Below, one piece after another: positions 17,201-26,577 of a stretch of DNA of 64,000 nt. The translations under genes and the position numbers were made by a program. Under the pieces are notes generated by a model, which did not search any database, had not been told where the DNA came from, and worked only from the letters and a program-made list of their open reading frames with translations. The stretch spans positions 558,001 through 622,000 of the forward strand of contig NZ_FNNC01000001.1 in assembly GCF_900106595.1 (NCBI RefSeq), given 5' to 3'. Position 1 is the stretch's first letter; every line of letters begins with the position of its first letter. This DNA is from Marinococcus luteus. GTDB lineage: Bacteria > Bacillota > Bacilli > Bacillales > Marinococcaceae.

Positions 17201-17546
17201 CTACCGGCTCCCCGGTCTGATCGGTTAACCGGCACAGCTTTCCTGCCATGGTCGCTTCCCCTGTGCGCTTATAGTGGCGTTCGATATGATACACCGACGG
17301 GCCGAGCGAAAACGTAAAGGCGACGCGCAGCTCGTTTTCCGACTGGTTCATGATCCCTTCGGTTTTGGACGCCCGCTCTACATTTCCGTATAAGGCTAAC
17401 GTCATGGCATCGAGCAGCGATGATTTTCCGCTGCCGGTCGGTCCGAAAATACCGAATACCCCGTTTTCGCAAAGCGTTTTAAAATCCACCGTCTGTTTTT
17501 GGCGGAAGCTGTGCAGTCCTTGTATCTGCAGTTGTAATGGTTTCAT
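14250..17546 (-). CDS. sbcC: Exonuclease subunit SbcC (Rad50-like)
   Basis: The 1098-residue SMC-like ATPase has Walker A GPTGSGKSS (35-43). Long Glu/Lys/Gln-rich coiled coils run on both sides of the zinc hook CPVCG (525-529). The C-terminal lobe carries the signature LSGGETFLTSLALALS and Walker B EFFFLDEGFGTLD. With SbcD it opens hairpins and trims DNA ends. The length is normal for Bacillus SbcC. It starts 1 bp after the sbcD stop, so translation is coupled. It is the last gene of an operon with addAB. Confidence 0.96.
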   Translation of the reverse strand: MKPLQLQIQGLHSFRQKQTVDFKTLCENGVFGIFGPTGSGKSSLLDAMTLALYGNVERASKTEGIMNQSENELRVAFTFSLGPSVYHIERHYKRTGEATMAGKLCRLTDQTGEPVVLAEKTKAVNQKIEELLGLTLEDFTRAVVLPQGKFAEFLHLGGSDRSKMLERLFHLERYGNQLIASVKSRKASAEQDVHNIEAEQQGLGSASGEDLKKAGEEHARWVQLVQKQQKHVEERRKQYEEAKQKFHWTEELKLLEASMQEWEKSRHSIEHKRHTLKENEMYEALYPYADSFQKARQESAEQEHDLKEKQKAHEEAKRKKQKAGKKAEQNEKRWEEEERLLQQWHRRVEQIETLEAEYQRHHELEKQKLQEVEKQRRLYEEASDQVTDLQNKEQEARELLEKLKQEYADAEQEEEHLPDMGEASSKKQWLDALHQQLNEQRSQEASAKEKLAEAAAETNEAEKEQQALQKRTKESAQNIYYWYSRAAAHIRLIEQELRRFEKKQQAEQKQQLHALAEELKDGEACPVCGAVEHPAPAARPEEAAEGHTGEEIEALRQWKTAWEHTKVGLQHVASTLPSGEEHKEEDSPEETEESLAFARWEAEMETIDRLKEQTQALNRSWEEWNRRKDRLSVKAAQQEAEAKEQENKLKQLEQQWQEQKKQWEQTFSPLRLDQFDAEYERAKARKKTIKGIQERIDNGQKYLEEKRDERAARERHFYEMKSREAVAASEWKQTTEARQEAEHKLNEQLGGRTKQEWKDAVDKREDALKTDKEELQELQREAEREYERTKASSRESAESLQKSEAKRKAAEAEWLRQKQQKGSTVSPEEVLAYSLSEEQKTELQRQVEEFDTKQKELQYEQNRLQAKLQNERVNEEAFNKIEQQYHEASDEWDNYKETLGGIKEKLEDIERKVERYQELEQNRIERQAEKERLADLDQIMKGRKFVEFLAEEQLVQVTREASQRLHALTRGRYAIEVNEQNTFVIRDDANGGVYRPVSTLSGGETFLTSLALALSLSTSIQLKGQYPLEFFFLDEGFGTLDQDLLDTVMEALENLHGEYLSVGVISHVPDMQQRVPKRLMVTPASPGGNGSTIMMETM

Positions 17547-17547
17547 G

Positions 17548-18705
17548 TTATCCGTCCTCTTGCTGAATAAGTTCTAAAAAGAGATTGGTCACCGACGGGT
17601 CAGGGACTGCTCCGCCGGACTGCTTTTCATAAAAGCGTTCAAACAGCTGATCGATGGGGATATGTTTTTTGCTTTCCACGGGGTCAAGCTCCTGCCGGGA
17701 ATATACCGGACGAATCGTCAGCAGGCCGGTATGCTCTGTCCGCAGGGCATGAATGTCTTCAATGGACAGCTGGTTCTCCACGTACACATCCACCTCCACC
17801 CACGCATTCCAGTCCCGCTTCTCCTCCACCCACTGCTGCAGTTCCGCGAGCCCGTTTCTTGCTTTCCATATGCTGAGCGGCTTACCCGCCGTTAAAGGAA
17901 TCGTGGAAATACGAGCTTCGTTTTGATTGTCATTTGTGTCAACAATTGTCACCGACTTCTGCTGCCCAGCTTCGGAAAAGCTGTAGGCAAGCGGGGACCC
18001 GGAGTACCTCGCCGGGCCGCCTGCTCCGCGTACATCCTGGGGACGGTGCATATGGCCCAGGGCCGTATAAACTGCGTGCTCCGGGAGGCTGTCGGCGGTT
18101 ACAGTATAAGCTCCGCCCACCTCGATCGGCCGTTCAGAATCAGTGGCATCGCTGCCGGCGATAAACAGATGACTCATGCCGACAAGCGTATCCCCCGCCT
18201 GCCGGGAGGCTGCAAGCCGCTGAAAAATCTCCTGCACTTTTTGATTGTAGGCATCGCGGAGATCTATTTCTGTTGCTTCCTGCATAAATGCCTGCTTCAG
18301 CCTCGATTCTGAAGGATACGGAAGCGTCTGCACATACAGCCGTTCTTCCGAAAGCGGGACAATCACCGGGTCGATCCCCGGGTATCCGCGCAAATGGATG
18401 CCGTGCTTTTGCAAAAGCGTCCGCGAGGCCGCCAGCCGTTCCGGATGATCATGATTGCCGGCAATAACGATGACCGGCACCCGTCCGTTATCGCTCATCC
18501 TCGCCATTGCCTCATAAAACATTTCCTCTGCGGCGGCAGGCGGATTGACAGAATCAAACACGTCCCCTGCCATCAGGACCGCATCAATATTTTCTTCTTC
18601 GATAATCTGAATGATTTCATCAAGTATTGCCTGCTGCTCTTCGAGACGCGAACGCCCTTCAAGCGTCCGCCCTAAGTGCCAGTCAGCGGTGTGCAGTAAG
18701 CGCAT
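17548..18705 (-). CDS. sbcD: Exonuclease subunit SbcD (Mre11-like)
   Basis: The 385-residue Mn-dependent nuclease has phosphoesterase motifs ADWHLG (7-12), AGDVFDS (46-52), GNHDHPER (83-90) and ALGHMHRPQ further on. It pairs with SbcC to cleave hairpins and protein-blocked ends. It lies 25 bp downstream of addA and 1 bp upstream of sbcC on the minus strand, matching the Bacillus addBA-sbcDC order. Confidence 0.96.
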   Translation of the reverse strand: MRLLHTADWHLGRTLEGRSRLEEQQAILDEIIQIIEEENIDAVLMAGDVFDSVNPPAAAEEMFYEAMARMSDNGRVPVIVIAGNHDHPERLAASRTLLQKHGIHLRGYPGIDPVIVPLSEERLYVQTLPYPSESRLKQAFMQEATEIDLRDAYNQKVQEIFQRLAASRQAGDTLVGMSHLFIAGSDATDSERPIEVGGAYTVTADSLPEHAVYTALGHMHRPQDVRGAGGPARYSGSPLAYSFSEAGQQKSVTIVDTNDNQNEARISTIPLTAGKPLSIWKARNGLAELQQWVEEKRDWNAWVEVDVYVENQLSIEDIHALRTEHTGLLTIRPVYSRQELDPVESKKHIPIDQLFERFYEKQSGGAVPDPSVTNLFLELIQQEDG

Positions 18706-18730
18706 AAACTATTGCCTCCTCTTCTTTCTC

Positions 18731-21700
18731 TTATCGGCCATTCATTGGAATGGTCTGCATCCCGTCAAAGGCAAAAATGTATGCTTCCGGTATAGCCGTT
18801 CCCCATATGCTCTCCAGGGAGGAGCGGTATAAGTCCAGCTGGGTCTGGTAGCGCTCCCGCAAAAATTCCTGCTGCTGCTTGGGATTTCCCGGAAACCGGG
18901 ACTGCACCCGGTCGGTTTTATAATCAATCAGCACCCAGCGGCCGTCTGCTTCCTGTATCACGAGGTCGGCAATCCCCTGAAGCAGCTGCCGGTTCTCAAG
19001 TCCGTCCCCCGTTACTCCAGCCGTAATAGGAACTTCTTTCTGGACTGTTTCGGCTGCCAGGACACGCCGGCCCAATTCAGTTTCGAAAAAGGCAGTGACT
19101 GCATCGGTATCGACGCTTTCCGCCTGGGCGGCGGTAATGTATTCTTCGTCCGTCAATCTGCGCAGCAGCCGATCCACCCGTTCTTCGTCCGGGGCGCCGG
19201 TAAAAGAAAGCTGCTCCATGACGATATGGAGAACAGTGCCTTTTTCTGCCGGACTTACGGCTTCTTCCATCATAAATGACGGTCTTCGTGCATAGGAGGA
19301 GGTAAAGGTGGTAGCATGCCGCTGTTCAGCCTGGGGATCTTCCGAGCGTCGTTTCCATTCACTCACCGAAATTTTGGCCGCATGACGGGTGTCTTCCTCG
19401 TAGGAGTAACGCCAGTACATGCGGCGCCTGACTTCTGTGTCCCATTCCTCACCCGCGGGCACCTCTTCTTTATCTTTTACCGCCTGCAGCCAGTCCTGCG
19501 CTGGCGCCTCCTCCAGCACTGAGCCGATCTGCAGGGTCGATGCCGGTACAATATGAACCTTCCAGGAGGAATTGTCCGACCGGTTTCTGACCGTCTGCTG
19601 CTCTAACGGATCCACTTCAGCGTGCTGCAACAGGACGGGCATCAGCCAGTCAAATGCGTGCTGGGCTTCAAGGCGGTCGTGCAGTTCAAGGGTATTACCG
19701 GCCTGGGCACTTTTCTGCTCCCATTCTTCAAATTTCTTTTCTACCTTCTGCATCGAGCTTACTAGGGTCAGGTGTTCTTCTGCTCTTGTAAACGCTACAT
19801 ACAGCACCCGCAGTTCTTCAGCAAGGCTTTCCGTTTTCATCCGGTGTTTGATCGCCGCATGCGGCAGTGTCGGCCAGCTGACGCGCTGCTTTGGATCCAC
19901 ATATTTCATGCCGATGCCAAGCTCTTTATGAAACAGGAGCGGCTGCCGCTGATCCTGCACGTTAAAGCCTTTCTGCAGTCCGGCAGCATAAACAATTGGA
20001 AACTCCAGTCCTTTGCTTTTATGAATGCTCATAAACCGGACAACATCTTCCTGCTCCCCAAGCGCCCGCGCGGTGCCCAGGTCTTCTTTCCGGTTTTTCA
20101 TGCCTTCAATAAAACGAAGGAAGCGGAACACGCCGCGAAACGACGTTGATTCGTACACACGGGCACGGTCGTAAAGGGCAAGAAGATTCGCCCGTCGCTG
20201 TTTACCACCGTGCAGGCCGGAACAGAAATCCAGGTAGCCGGTTTCTTCGAGCAGCGCCCATATGAATTCTGACAGCGGCTCGTACTTGGACCGGCTGCGC
20301 CAGCCTTCCAGCTGTTCCAGAAACGCCTCGGCCCGGGGCTGCATACCGGAGGTGCCGGCGGCAGCCAGTTCTACACACTGATAAAAGGAAGCATTTTTGT
20401 CCTCCAGCCGCACCGCTGCGAGCATTTCTTCATCCCAGCCGATAATCGGCGAACGAAGTACTGAGGCGAGCGGAATGTCCTGCAGCGGATTATCAATAAT
20501 CTGCAGAAGGGAAATCATAATTTGAATTTCAACCGCCTGAAAATATCCGCCGGACACTTCTGCGTAGACTGGAATGCCATACGCCTGCATTTCCTCCATC
20601 ATTTCATTCACCCACGGCATCGAGCGCATTAAAATCACGTGATCCCGGTATACTGGACGGCGCTTTTCACCCGTCTCCTGATCGGTCACCCAGCCGTTCT
20701 GCATCGAATGACTGACCGCCTGCGCGATCCACCGGGCCTCTGCCCGGGCGTTGGTCAGCTCCGCTGCCTGCGGATCGTTGTCGGCAACGTCCTCCTGATC
20801 GATAACGGCCACTTCGGTTACCATGTCCCCGATGTCCGGATACTGATCATTGCCCCATTTCAGCTCTGCCTCCCTGTCATAGGCAATGCCGCCAAGGTCG
20901 TTATCCATCAGCTGGCGGAATAAGTAGTTGACGGCATCAAGCACCTGCCTCCGGCTGCGGAAATTTTTATCGAGCATAATTCGTTCGCCGTCGTCGCTTT
21001 CCCCGTACCGCTGGAATTTTTCCAAAAACAGATCCGGCTCCGCCAGACGGAAACGGTAAATGCTCTGTTTAACGTCTCCGACCATAAACAGATTATCACC
21101 GGAAGCGAGCTGAGTGACGATTTTTTCCTGCACAAAGTTGGTATCCTGGTACTCGTCCACGAGTACTTCCTGGAAAAATCCCTGGTAATGATCGGAAGCT
21201 TCTTCAAAATCCAGAATCTGCAGGCATGTATGCTCCAAGTCGGAAAAGTCCATCATTGCCCGCTTTTGCTTCACCTGGTAGTACCGCTCGCTAAACGTCT
21301 GCACAAGCCGGCACAGCTCCCGGACCGACGGATATAGAGCCGCAATATCGCTCAACGCATCCTCAGGATTTTCCGCCACCATTTCCTCCTGAAGCTTCTG
21401 AATGACCTTTTTGGCCCCGTCCCGGTTGTTTTTTATCTGTTCCCGCCGTTCCGGTGCTGCGTCCGCCTCCTTTTTGCTGCCCAGCTTTTTAAAGGTGAAC
21501 CCGGCAAGCGTCTGCTGCATGTCTTTCCACGTAGTGGCTTCGAGAGCCCTCCGGCACGTATCAAGCTCCTCCTGCAGAAGCCCAAGGTTTGCTTTCGGCC
21601 CGTCCGGCTGACCGGCAGCTGCAATCGCGTTTTCATATTTGAGCACAGCGCCGGCAAGAGAAGTTTCTGCCTGCTGCATCATTTCACGTCCCCATGGAAG

Positions 21701-22360
21701 CTCTTCAATCGACCTGCTTCCGTCTGTCCGGTACTGCTCTGCCACCTCCTGCAGCCATGCCGCCGGATCCGCGTGTGCCCGGGAATACTGAAACAGGCGC
21801 AGTACTGCTTCACGCAGCGAGTCGTCGCTCCGGTCTTTATTCAGCCGGTCGGCAAGCAGAACAAAATCGTCGTTGTTTTCGGCCGCATAGTTTTCCTCAA
21901 GCAGTTCCTCAAGCAGCTCCTCCTGAATCATGGCCCCTTCATTCTGGTCCATAATCCGAAACTGCGGGTCCACATCCACAAGGTAATAATACGTCCGGAT
22001 AACGTTCATACAGAACGAGTGAAGCGTGGAGATCGATGCCCGGTTTAACAGCGCCAGCTGCCTGCGAATGTGCAGGTTGGCAGGGTCTGCTTTTAATTTT
22101 TCCTCGAGCGCTTTGCCCACCCTTGTTTTCATTTCTGCTGCGGCTGCGTTTGTAAACGTGACGATCAAAAGCCGGTCTACGTCCACAGGCTCTTCTGGCT
22201 GCGTAATTTTTCGGATGACCCGCTCCACGAGCACAGCGGTTTTCCCGCTTCCTGCAGCGGCAGAAACTAAAATATTTGATCCTTCCGCCTGTATTGCTTC
22301 CCACTGGCTGTCCGTCCAGCGGGCGTCTGTCGGTTTTTCAGGAATGGTCCTCAGACTCAT
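18731..22360 (-). CDS. addA: ATP-dependent helicase/nuclease subunit AddA
   Basis: The 1209-residue UvrD-type helicase has Walker A AAAGSGKTAVL (34-44), motif II VDEYQDTN, motif VI YVAFTRAEEHL and a C-terminal RecB-type nuclease domain with GIADLVIQ and LIDYKTDR. With AddB it resects double-strand breaks to Chi sites and loads RecA. Its start lies inside the end of addB (23-bp overlap), giving translational coupling. Length is normal for the family. Confidence 0.97.
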   Translation of the reverse strand: MSLRTIPEKPTDARWTDSQWEAIQAEGSNILVSAAAGSGKTAVLVERVIRKITQPEEPVDVDRLLIVTFTNAAAAEMKTRVGKALEEKLKADPANLHIRRQLALLNRASISTLHSFCMNVIRTYYYLVDVDPQFRIMDQNEGAMIQEELLEELLEENYAAENNDDFVLLADRLNKDRSDDSLREAVLRLFQYSRAHADPAAWLQEVAEQYRTDGSRSIEELPWGREMMQQAETSLAGAVLKYENAIAAAGQPDGPKANLGLLQEELDTCRRALEATTWKDMQQTLAGFTFKKLGSKKEADAAPERREQIKNNRDGAKKVIQKLQEEMVAENPEDALSDIAALYPSVRELCRLVQTFSERYYQVKQKRAMMDFSDLEHTCLQILDFEEASDHYQGFFQEVLVDEYQDTNFVQEKIVTQLASGDNLFMVGDVKQSIYRFRLAEPDLFLEKFQRYGESDDGERIMLDKNFRSRRQVLDAVNYLFRQLMDNDLGGIAYDREAELKWGNDQYPDIGDMVTEVAVIDQEDVADNDPQAAELTNARAEARWIAQAVSHSMQNGWVTDQETGEKRRPVYRDHVILMRSMPWVNEMMEEMQAYGIPVYAEVSGGYFQAVEIQIMISLLQIIDNPLQDIPLASVLRSPIIGWDEEMLAAVRLEDKNASFYQCVELAAAGTSGMQPRAEAFLEQLEGWRSRSKYEPLSEFIWALLEETGYLDFCSGLHGGKQRRANLLALYDRARVYESTSFRGVFRFLRFIEGMKNRKEDLGTARALGEQEDVVRFMSIHKSKGLEFPIVYAAGLQKGFNVQDQRQPLLFHKELGIGMKYVDPKQRVSWPTLPHAAIKHRMKTESLAEELRVLYVAFTRAEEHLTLVSSMQKVEKKFEEWEQKSAQAGNTLELHDRLEAQHAFDWLMPVLLQHAEVDPLEQQTVRNRSDNSSWKVHIVPASTLQIGSVLEEAPAQDWLQAVKDKEEVPAGEEWDTEVRRRMYWRYSYEEDTRHAAKISVSEWKRRSEDPQAEQRHATTFTSSYARRPSFMMEEAVSPAEKGTVLHIVMEQLSFTGAPDEERVDRLLRRLTDEEYITAAQAESVDTDAVTAFFETELGRRVLAAETVQKEVPITAGVTGDGLENRQLLQGIADLVIQEADGRWVLIDYKTDRVQSRFPGNPKQQQEFLRERYQTQLDLYRSSLESIWGTAIPEAYIFAFDGMQTIPMNGR

Positions 22361-25300
22361 CGTTTTCCTCCTCCTGGAACAGCGTTTCCCATTTCATGCC
22401 ACCGCTCCGAAAGCTCCGGAATTCGTTGCCCGGAAACCCGCGGTCGAATTGGCATACAGAATGAAATTCACAGTAGTCACATGCTTTCTTTTGTTTCATT
22501 TGAAAAGGCTGAATGCTCGTATCGCCCGCTCTCAGCTGTTCGCCGATGTGGCGGATTTTTTCACGGATATGGCCGCGAAGACGTTCAAATTGTTCTTTTG
22601 AAACGACCGGTGATTGTTTGTTAAACCCTCCGCCCTTATTCAGACGCGCAGGGACGATAAACGAATCGGTGCCCGCCTCAAGCCGTTCATCCATCATTTG
22701 AGCAATACCGGGATCGTCCGGCAGAATGCCTTTCATGCGGAACTGCTTCATCATCTCCTGTTCAATATCCTCCGGAGACCATGATCTTCCCGCCTGGATA
22801 ATAGGGTTGTGTACGTTGAAATACAGTACACCGGCCGGATCTGCTTTCGTGCCGAGCCATTCTTCGGAAAAGGAGAGCACCACATCCAAATAGACGAGCA
22901 TCTGCAGCGCCAGGCCAAAAAATACTTCTTCGGGGCGCAGATCTTTATCACTGGATTTGTAATCAATTACCCGCAGCAGCACCCCGCTGTTTGACACCGC
23001 CTGGTCGACGCGGTCAATTCTTCCCGCTACTTCCATCTGCGTACCGTCAGCCAGTTCAAATAGAAGCGGCGGAATTTCCTCGCTCGGTCCAAAGCCTACT
23101 TCAAGTCCGATAGGCGAAAAACGGCTGGACTTCGCCTGCCGGCTCAGAATCATCGAAGCCCGCTGCACAGTTTCTTCGAGCTTTTTCAATAAATACTGGT
23201 GCCTGGAATTGCTTAAAAGAATCTGGCGCTGAATAGCCGGAGCCAGTTCATGCACTGCTTCTTCGGCATAATCGCGGGCGTTTTGTTCGGAAAGCTCCTC
23301 CCACGTCCGCCCGTCCCGGTACACCGCTTTTGTTACGTCTTTTAGAGCCGCGTGAAACAGCTGCCCGATATCCGGCGCTTCGAGCTTGTACAGCTGTCTT
23401 TCCTTGAGCTTTAAACCGTACGAAGCAAACTGCCGGAAAGCGCAGGCTTCGTACTGCTCCATCCGCGATACGCTCGTTTTCATTTTCCGCCCGTACAGTT
23501 CCCTGGTCGTATCTCTCGACAGAGCTACGGCTTCATTACGGTAAAACAGACTTTTCGTCAGTTTTTCCAGACGGTTGTTTTTGACAAAAACATTGTACAC
23601 GCTCCACCAAAGATCAGCCACATGCTCTCCCTGCTTACAGCGTTCAAGTTCCCCAATCAAAAAGCTCATCGTTTTCATGGAAGCATTCACAAAATGCAGC
23701 TGTCCCTCTTTATTGTAGACACCTGGTTCGTTTTGAACTAGCACCGGCGCCTGGTCCGGGAACATATCGAGCAGCTGCTGAATGACGATTGAAGGCTGCA
23801 GCCGCTTCCCTTCTTCATCTGCCATCGGGTAGCTGACAATCAGTCTGTCGGAGGGCAGACTCATCGTGCGGTAGATGAGAAAATTTTCATTTAGAAGCTT
23901 TGCCTCCCCGCTTTCTTCAAGCTCAATGCCCTGCTGCTCGAGCCAGGCACGGTCTGACTCCTGCAGCATGCTGCTTTCTTCGAGGGCAGCCGGAAGTATG
24001 CCTTCATTTACGCCGAGCAGATACACCACTTTAATACCTAGGAGCCGTGAACGTTCCATATCAGCTGCAGTTACCTGATCCAGGGAAGGAGGCACAATCG
24101 AAAAAGTCGCTTTCGTAAAGCCTGCTTCCATCATCTGTTGAAAGGTCTGCATGCCTGCTTTATCATCGCCGGCAACCTCCACCATCTGCTCCAGCAGGTC
24201 CACAGTCATGTCCCAGATCTGCTCATGCTCCCGCGCCATTTCCAGACGGTTATGCCTAAGGCAGTCATCACGCATCATTTCGAGTTTTTCCGGTATCCGA
24301 AGCTCTTCTAAAAACGTAAACAATGCGCCCGCTTTTTCCCGTACAGTACGGGCTTTTTTCAGTCTTGCCTGCAGCGAAAACAGCGGAGCACTCAACCGCA
24401 TTCGTGTTTGATGAATATCTCTTTCGATCTCATGGTTGTCTTTATGCTCCCAGTCTTCCTCCACATTTGTGGCATGGTATCGGTATACCCACTGTTCTTC
24501 GCTTTTCCAGTCCTTTTCTTTAACATTTCGCGCGAGCACATAGTTTTCCAGAAAGTCCACCTGTTTTCTCGCTTCCGTCCAGGACTCATGCACATCAAAC
24601 AGCATATCTGTTTTGAATGTCCGGAACACCGACTCGTATCTCCACCGTTCTGCAATTGTCTCAAGCGCCGATCGGATAAATTCTACTACCGGGTGATTCA
24701 GCACCGGACGCGTTTCATCCACAAACACCGGGACCCGGTAATCCTGAAATACAGTCTCGATGATATGGTTGTAGTCCCCCGGATTTCTCGCTACGACGGC
24801 AATGTCTTCATACCTGTAATCATGATCACGGACAAGCGCTGCGATATCACGTGCGCATTCCTCGACTTCTGTCCGGCGGTTGACCGCATTTTTAACCGTA
24901 ATGGCATCTCCGCCCGAACTCGTTTTATAGGAACGGTTTTCCATGAACCTCTCTAAATGCTGCAGCGCTTCGTGCTTATTTGTCGCGCCGCCATTAAACC
25001 AGTACGGCTTATTCACCGGTACAGCGTGCTCTTCTGCCAGCCCGCTCAGCTGGTAATACGTTTTTGCAGTCTGTCTGAACATATCCGGAGCCGGATGTAC
25101 GTCTTCCTTGTTCGTTAAATCATCGAGCGTCAACGCGACCCGCACCTCCTGCGAGTACTGAAGCAGCTCCCCGACTACCGACAGCTCCTGCGGGGTGAAC
25201 CGGTGAAAGCCGTCAATATAGACGACTGCTTCTGCAAGATGAGCAGACGAGGCCACTTTTTCAGTCAGCCAGAACAACTGCTCTTCACTTCCAATGTAGC

Positions 25301-25835
25301 GGTCACCGATGACCTTATCCATCTCTTCCCAAATCAGCAGAAGGTCCTGCAGCTTTGCTGTCAAAATGCGGTCAGCCCCGGTTGCTCCGCTGCTTTCCAG
25401 TTCGTCCACCATACCGTGCATAGCCGTTTTGGATACGTTATGAGTTTTCCATTCTGTAATTACTTCATCCACCTGGTCAATGAAACCATCCGTATAGCTC
25501 GACGTTTCATACAGCCGAAAATGCTTACGCTGTTCACTGATCACTTTGCGAATCAGCATCTGTTTGCCTGTTTTCTGAAGGGCGGTTTTGGCCGCTCCTC
25601 CTGTTTCCTGAAAAACCTTCCACGCAAGTCTCGGGAAGCTGTAGACCTGGGCTCTGGTCATCCCTTTGTCCGACAGGCGGACAAGCTGCTGTTCTACCTG
25701 GAAAGTCATCTGGTCAGGGGTAATAACGATTACCGGCGGTCCGTTGGGATCACGGGTAATCATTTCATTAATCTCTTGATGCATGGCGGTGGACTTGCCC
25801 GTCCCGGAACGCCCAAGATAAAATTGTAGGCTCAT
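22338..25835 (-). CDS. addB: ATP-dependent helicase/nuclease subunit AddB
   Basis: The 1165-residue partner of AddA has an N-terminal Walker A GRSGTGKST (8-16), degenerate helicase-like domains and a C-terminal nuclease with VIDYKSSD. Four Cys for the Fe-S cluster are present: one in QYEACAFRQF and three in CDYCEFHSVCQF, as in B. subtilis AddB. The start at 25835 is chosen because a GAGGAG site lies 7 bp upstream; longer in-frame starts overlap that site. It is the first gene of the operon. Confidence 0.96.
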   Translation of the reverse strand: MSLQFYLGRSGTGKSTAMHQEINEMITRDPNGPPVIVITPDQMTFQVEQQLVRLSDKGMTRAQVYSFPRLAWKVFQETGGAAKTALQKTGKQMLIRKVISEQRKHFRLYETSSYTDGFIDQVDEVITEWKTHNVSKTAMHGMVDELESSGATGADRILTAKLQDLLLIWEEMDKVIGDRYIGSEEQLFWLTEKVASSAHLAEAVVYIDGFHRFTPQELSVVGELLQYSQEVRVALTLDDLTNKEDVHPAPDMFRQTAKTYYQLSGLAEEHAVPVNKPYWFNGGATNKHEALQHLERFMENRSYKTSSGGDAITVKNAVNRRTEVEECARDIAALVRDHDYRYEDIAVVARNPGDYNHIIETVFQDYRVPVFVDETRPVLNHPVVEFIRSALETIAERWRYESVFRTFKTDMLFDVHESWTEARKQVDFLENYVLARNVKEKDWKSEEQWVYRYHATNVEEDWEHKDNHEIERDIHQTRMRLSAPLFSLQARLKKARTVREKAGALFTFLEELRIPEKLEMMRDDCLRHNRLEMAREHEQIWDMTVDLLEQMVEVAGDDKAGMQTFQQMMEAGFTKATFSIVPPSLDQVTAADMERSRLLGIKVVYLLGVNEGILPAALEESSMLQESDRAWLEQQGIELEESGEAKLLNENFLIYRTMSLPSDRLIVSYPMADEEGKRLQPSIVIQQLLDMFPDQAPVLVQNEPGVYNKEGQLHFVNASMKTMSFLIGELERCKQGEHVADLWWSVYNVFVKNNRLEKLTKSLFYRNEAVALSRDTTRELYGRKMKTSVSRMEQYEACAFRQFASYGLKLKERQLYKLEAPDIGQLFHAALKDVTKAVYRDGRTWEELSEQNARDYAEEAVHELAPAIQRQILLSNSRHQYLLKKLEETVQRASMILSRQAKSSRFSPIGLEVGFGPSEEIPPLLFELADGTQMEVAGRIDRVDQAVSNSGVLLRVIDYKSSDKDLRPEEVFFGLALQMLVYLDVVLSFSEEWLGTKADPAGVLYFNVHNPIIQAGRSWSPEDIEQEMMKQFRMKGILPDDPGIAQMMDERLEAGTDSFIVPARLNKGGGFNKQSPVVSKEQFERLRGHIREKIRHIGEQLRAGDTSIQPFQMKQKKACDYCEFHSVCQFDRGFPGNEFRSFRSGGMKWETLFQEEENDESEDHS

Positions 25836-25883
25836 GAACATTCTCCTCTGCCGGATTAAAAACCGGATCATATGTTTGGTTTT

Positions 25884-25912
25884 ATTATATCAGATTTTTA
25901 TTTTCTTGTTTA
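25884..25912 (-). promoter_or_regulatory. Extended -10 promoter of addBA-sbcDC
   Basis: TGATATAAT on the minus strand (-10 at 25889-25884) with a weak TAAACA 17 bp upstream. Repeat copy 3 lies immediately upstream of that position. Confidence 0.5.
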
Positions 25913-25913
25913 A

Positions 25914-25929
25914 TACAGTATGTGAAATT
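25914..25929. repeat. Intergenic 16-bp motif, copy 3
   Basis: TACAGTATGTGAAATT sits 24 bp upstream of the addB -10 box. This is the position of an UP element or an activator site near -35. Confidence 0.55.
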
Positions 25930-25944
25930 AATTAATTTCTATAC

Positions 25945-25976
25945 AAAAAACGCCCTGATGCCAGGACGTTTTTTAA
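25945..25976 (-). terminator. Terminator of the 25981-26304 gene
   Basis: A 9-bp stem (25949-25957 with 25962-25970) with A and T runs on both sides separates this gene from the addB promoter. Confidence 0.85.
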
Positions 25977-25980
25977 CTTA

Positions 25981-26304
25981 TTAGGAAACAGCATTTGCTG
26001 TTTTTTGTGGTTTGCTGAATCGTTTCACTCCGGCGCAGTTGAGATGTTCGAACGGACCGAATCCATGGAGGAATAGGCGCAATTCTTTTTTCAGCTGCAG
26101 GCGTTCATGGACGTACACAGAGATATCTTCAAACTGGTAACGCGTATACATGGCAGTTTCAGCAGGTGTGCCTACCTGTACTACTGTATCGACTGGGCCT
26201 TTGTCTTTTTTCTGATTCCAAAAATAAAATGGGTCCAGCGTAACTACGCCTCCATCTCTTCTAATACGCGCAGCTGTTTTTCGGTCCATTTTAATATTGC
26301 TCAT
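25981..26304 (-). CDS. Uncharacterised 107-residue protein
   Basis: I do not recognise a family. The soluble basic protein begins MSNIKMDRKTAARIRRDGG, has a central VGTPAETAMYTRYQF segment and ends with an Ala/Asn tail. The start follows AAGGAGGG closely; a start eleven codons upstream overlaps that site. It lies alone between odhB and addB, with terminators on both sides. Confidence 0.7.
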   Translation of the reverse strand: MSNIKMDRKTAARIRRDGGVVTLDPFYFWNQKKDKGPVDTVVQVGTPAETAMYTRYQFEDISVYVHERLQLKKELRLFLHGFGPFEHLNCAGVKRFSKPQKTANAVS

Positions 26305-26540
26305 ACTATCCCTCCTTGGTATATCGTGTTCTCTCAACGATCACATATGTGATTATATCAATAGATAGAAACGGAACGCAAGCGTTAAACGAAGAAAAAA
26401 TCATTTATTTTCATTTCACCTCTATTTTTACGATAAAATGGCTGAAAATCAGAGATTATCGCGAAATATCAAAAAATATGTGTTTTTTTATCGTTGGCCG
26501 CGCCCCGGCAGAAGTCATATATTCTTCGTTTCTGCAAAGA

Positions 26541-26568
26541 AAAAAGCCCGCCGGGAAGCGGGCTTTTT
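26541..26568 (-). terminator. Terminator of odhAB
   Basis: AAAGCCCGC and its exact complement flank a 6-base loop, with an A-run on the plus strand giving a minus-strand U-run. Confidence 0.9.
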
Positions 26569-26577
26569 CATCGTGTA

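Noticed and set aside
26338-26540. Plus-strand frames between the 26 kb unknown gene and odhB
   Set aside because: They run through the odhB terminator and into antisense of odhB with no ribosome site or family likeness.
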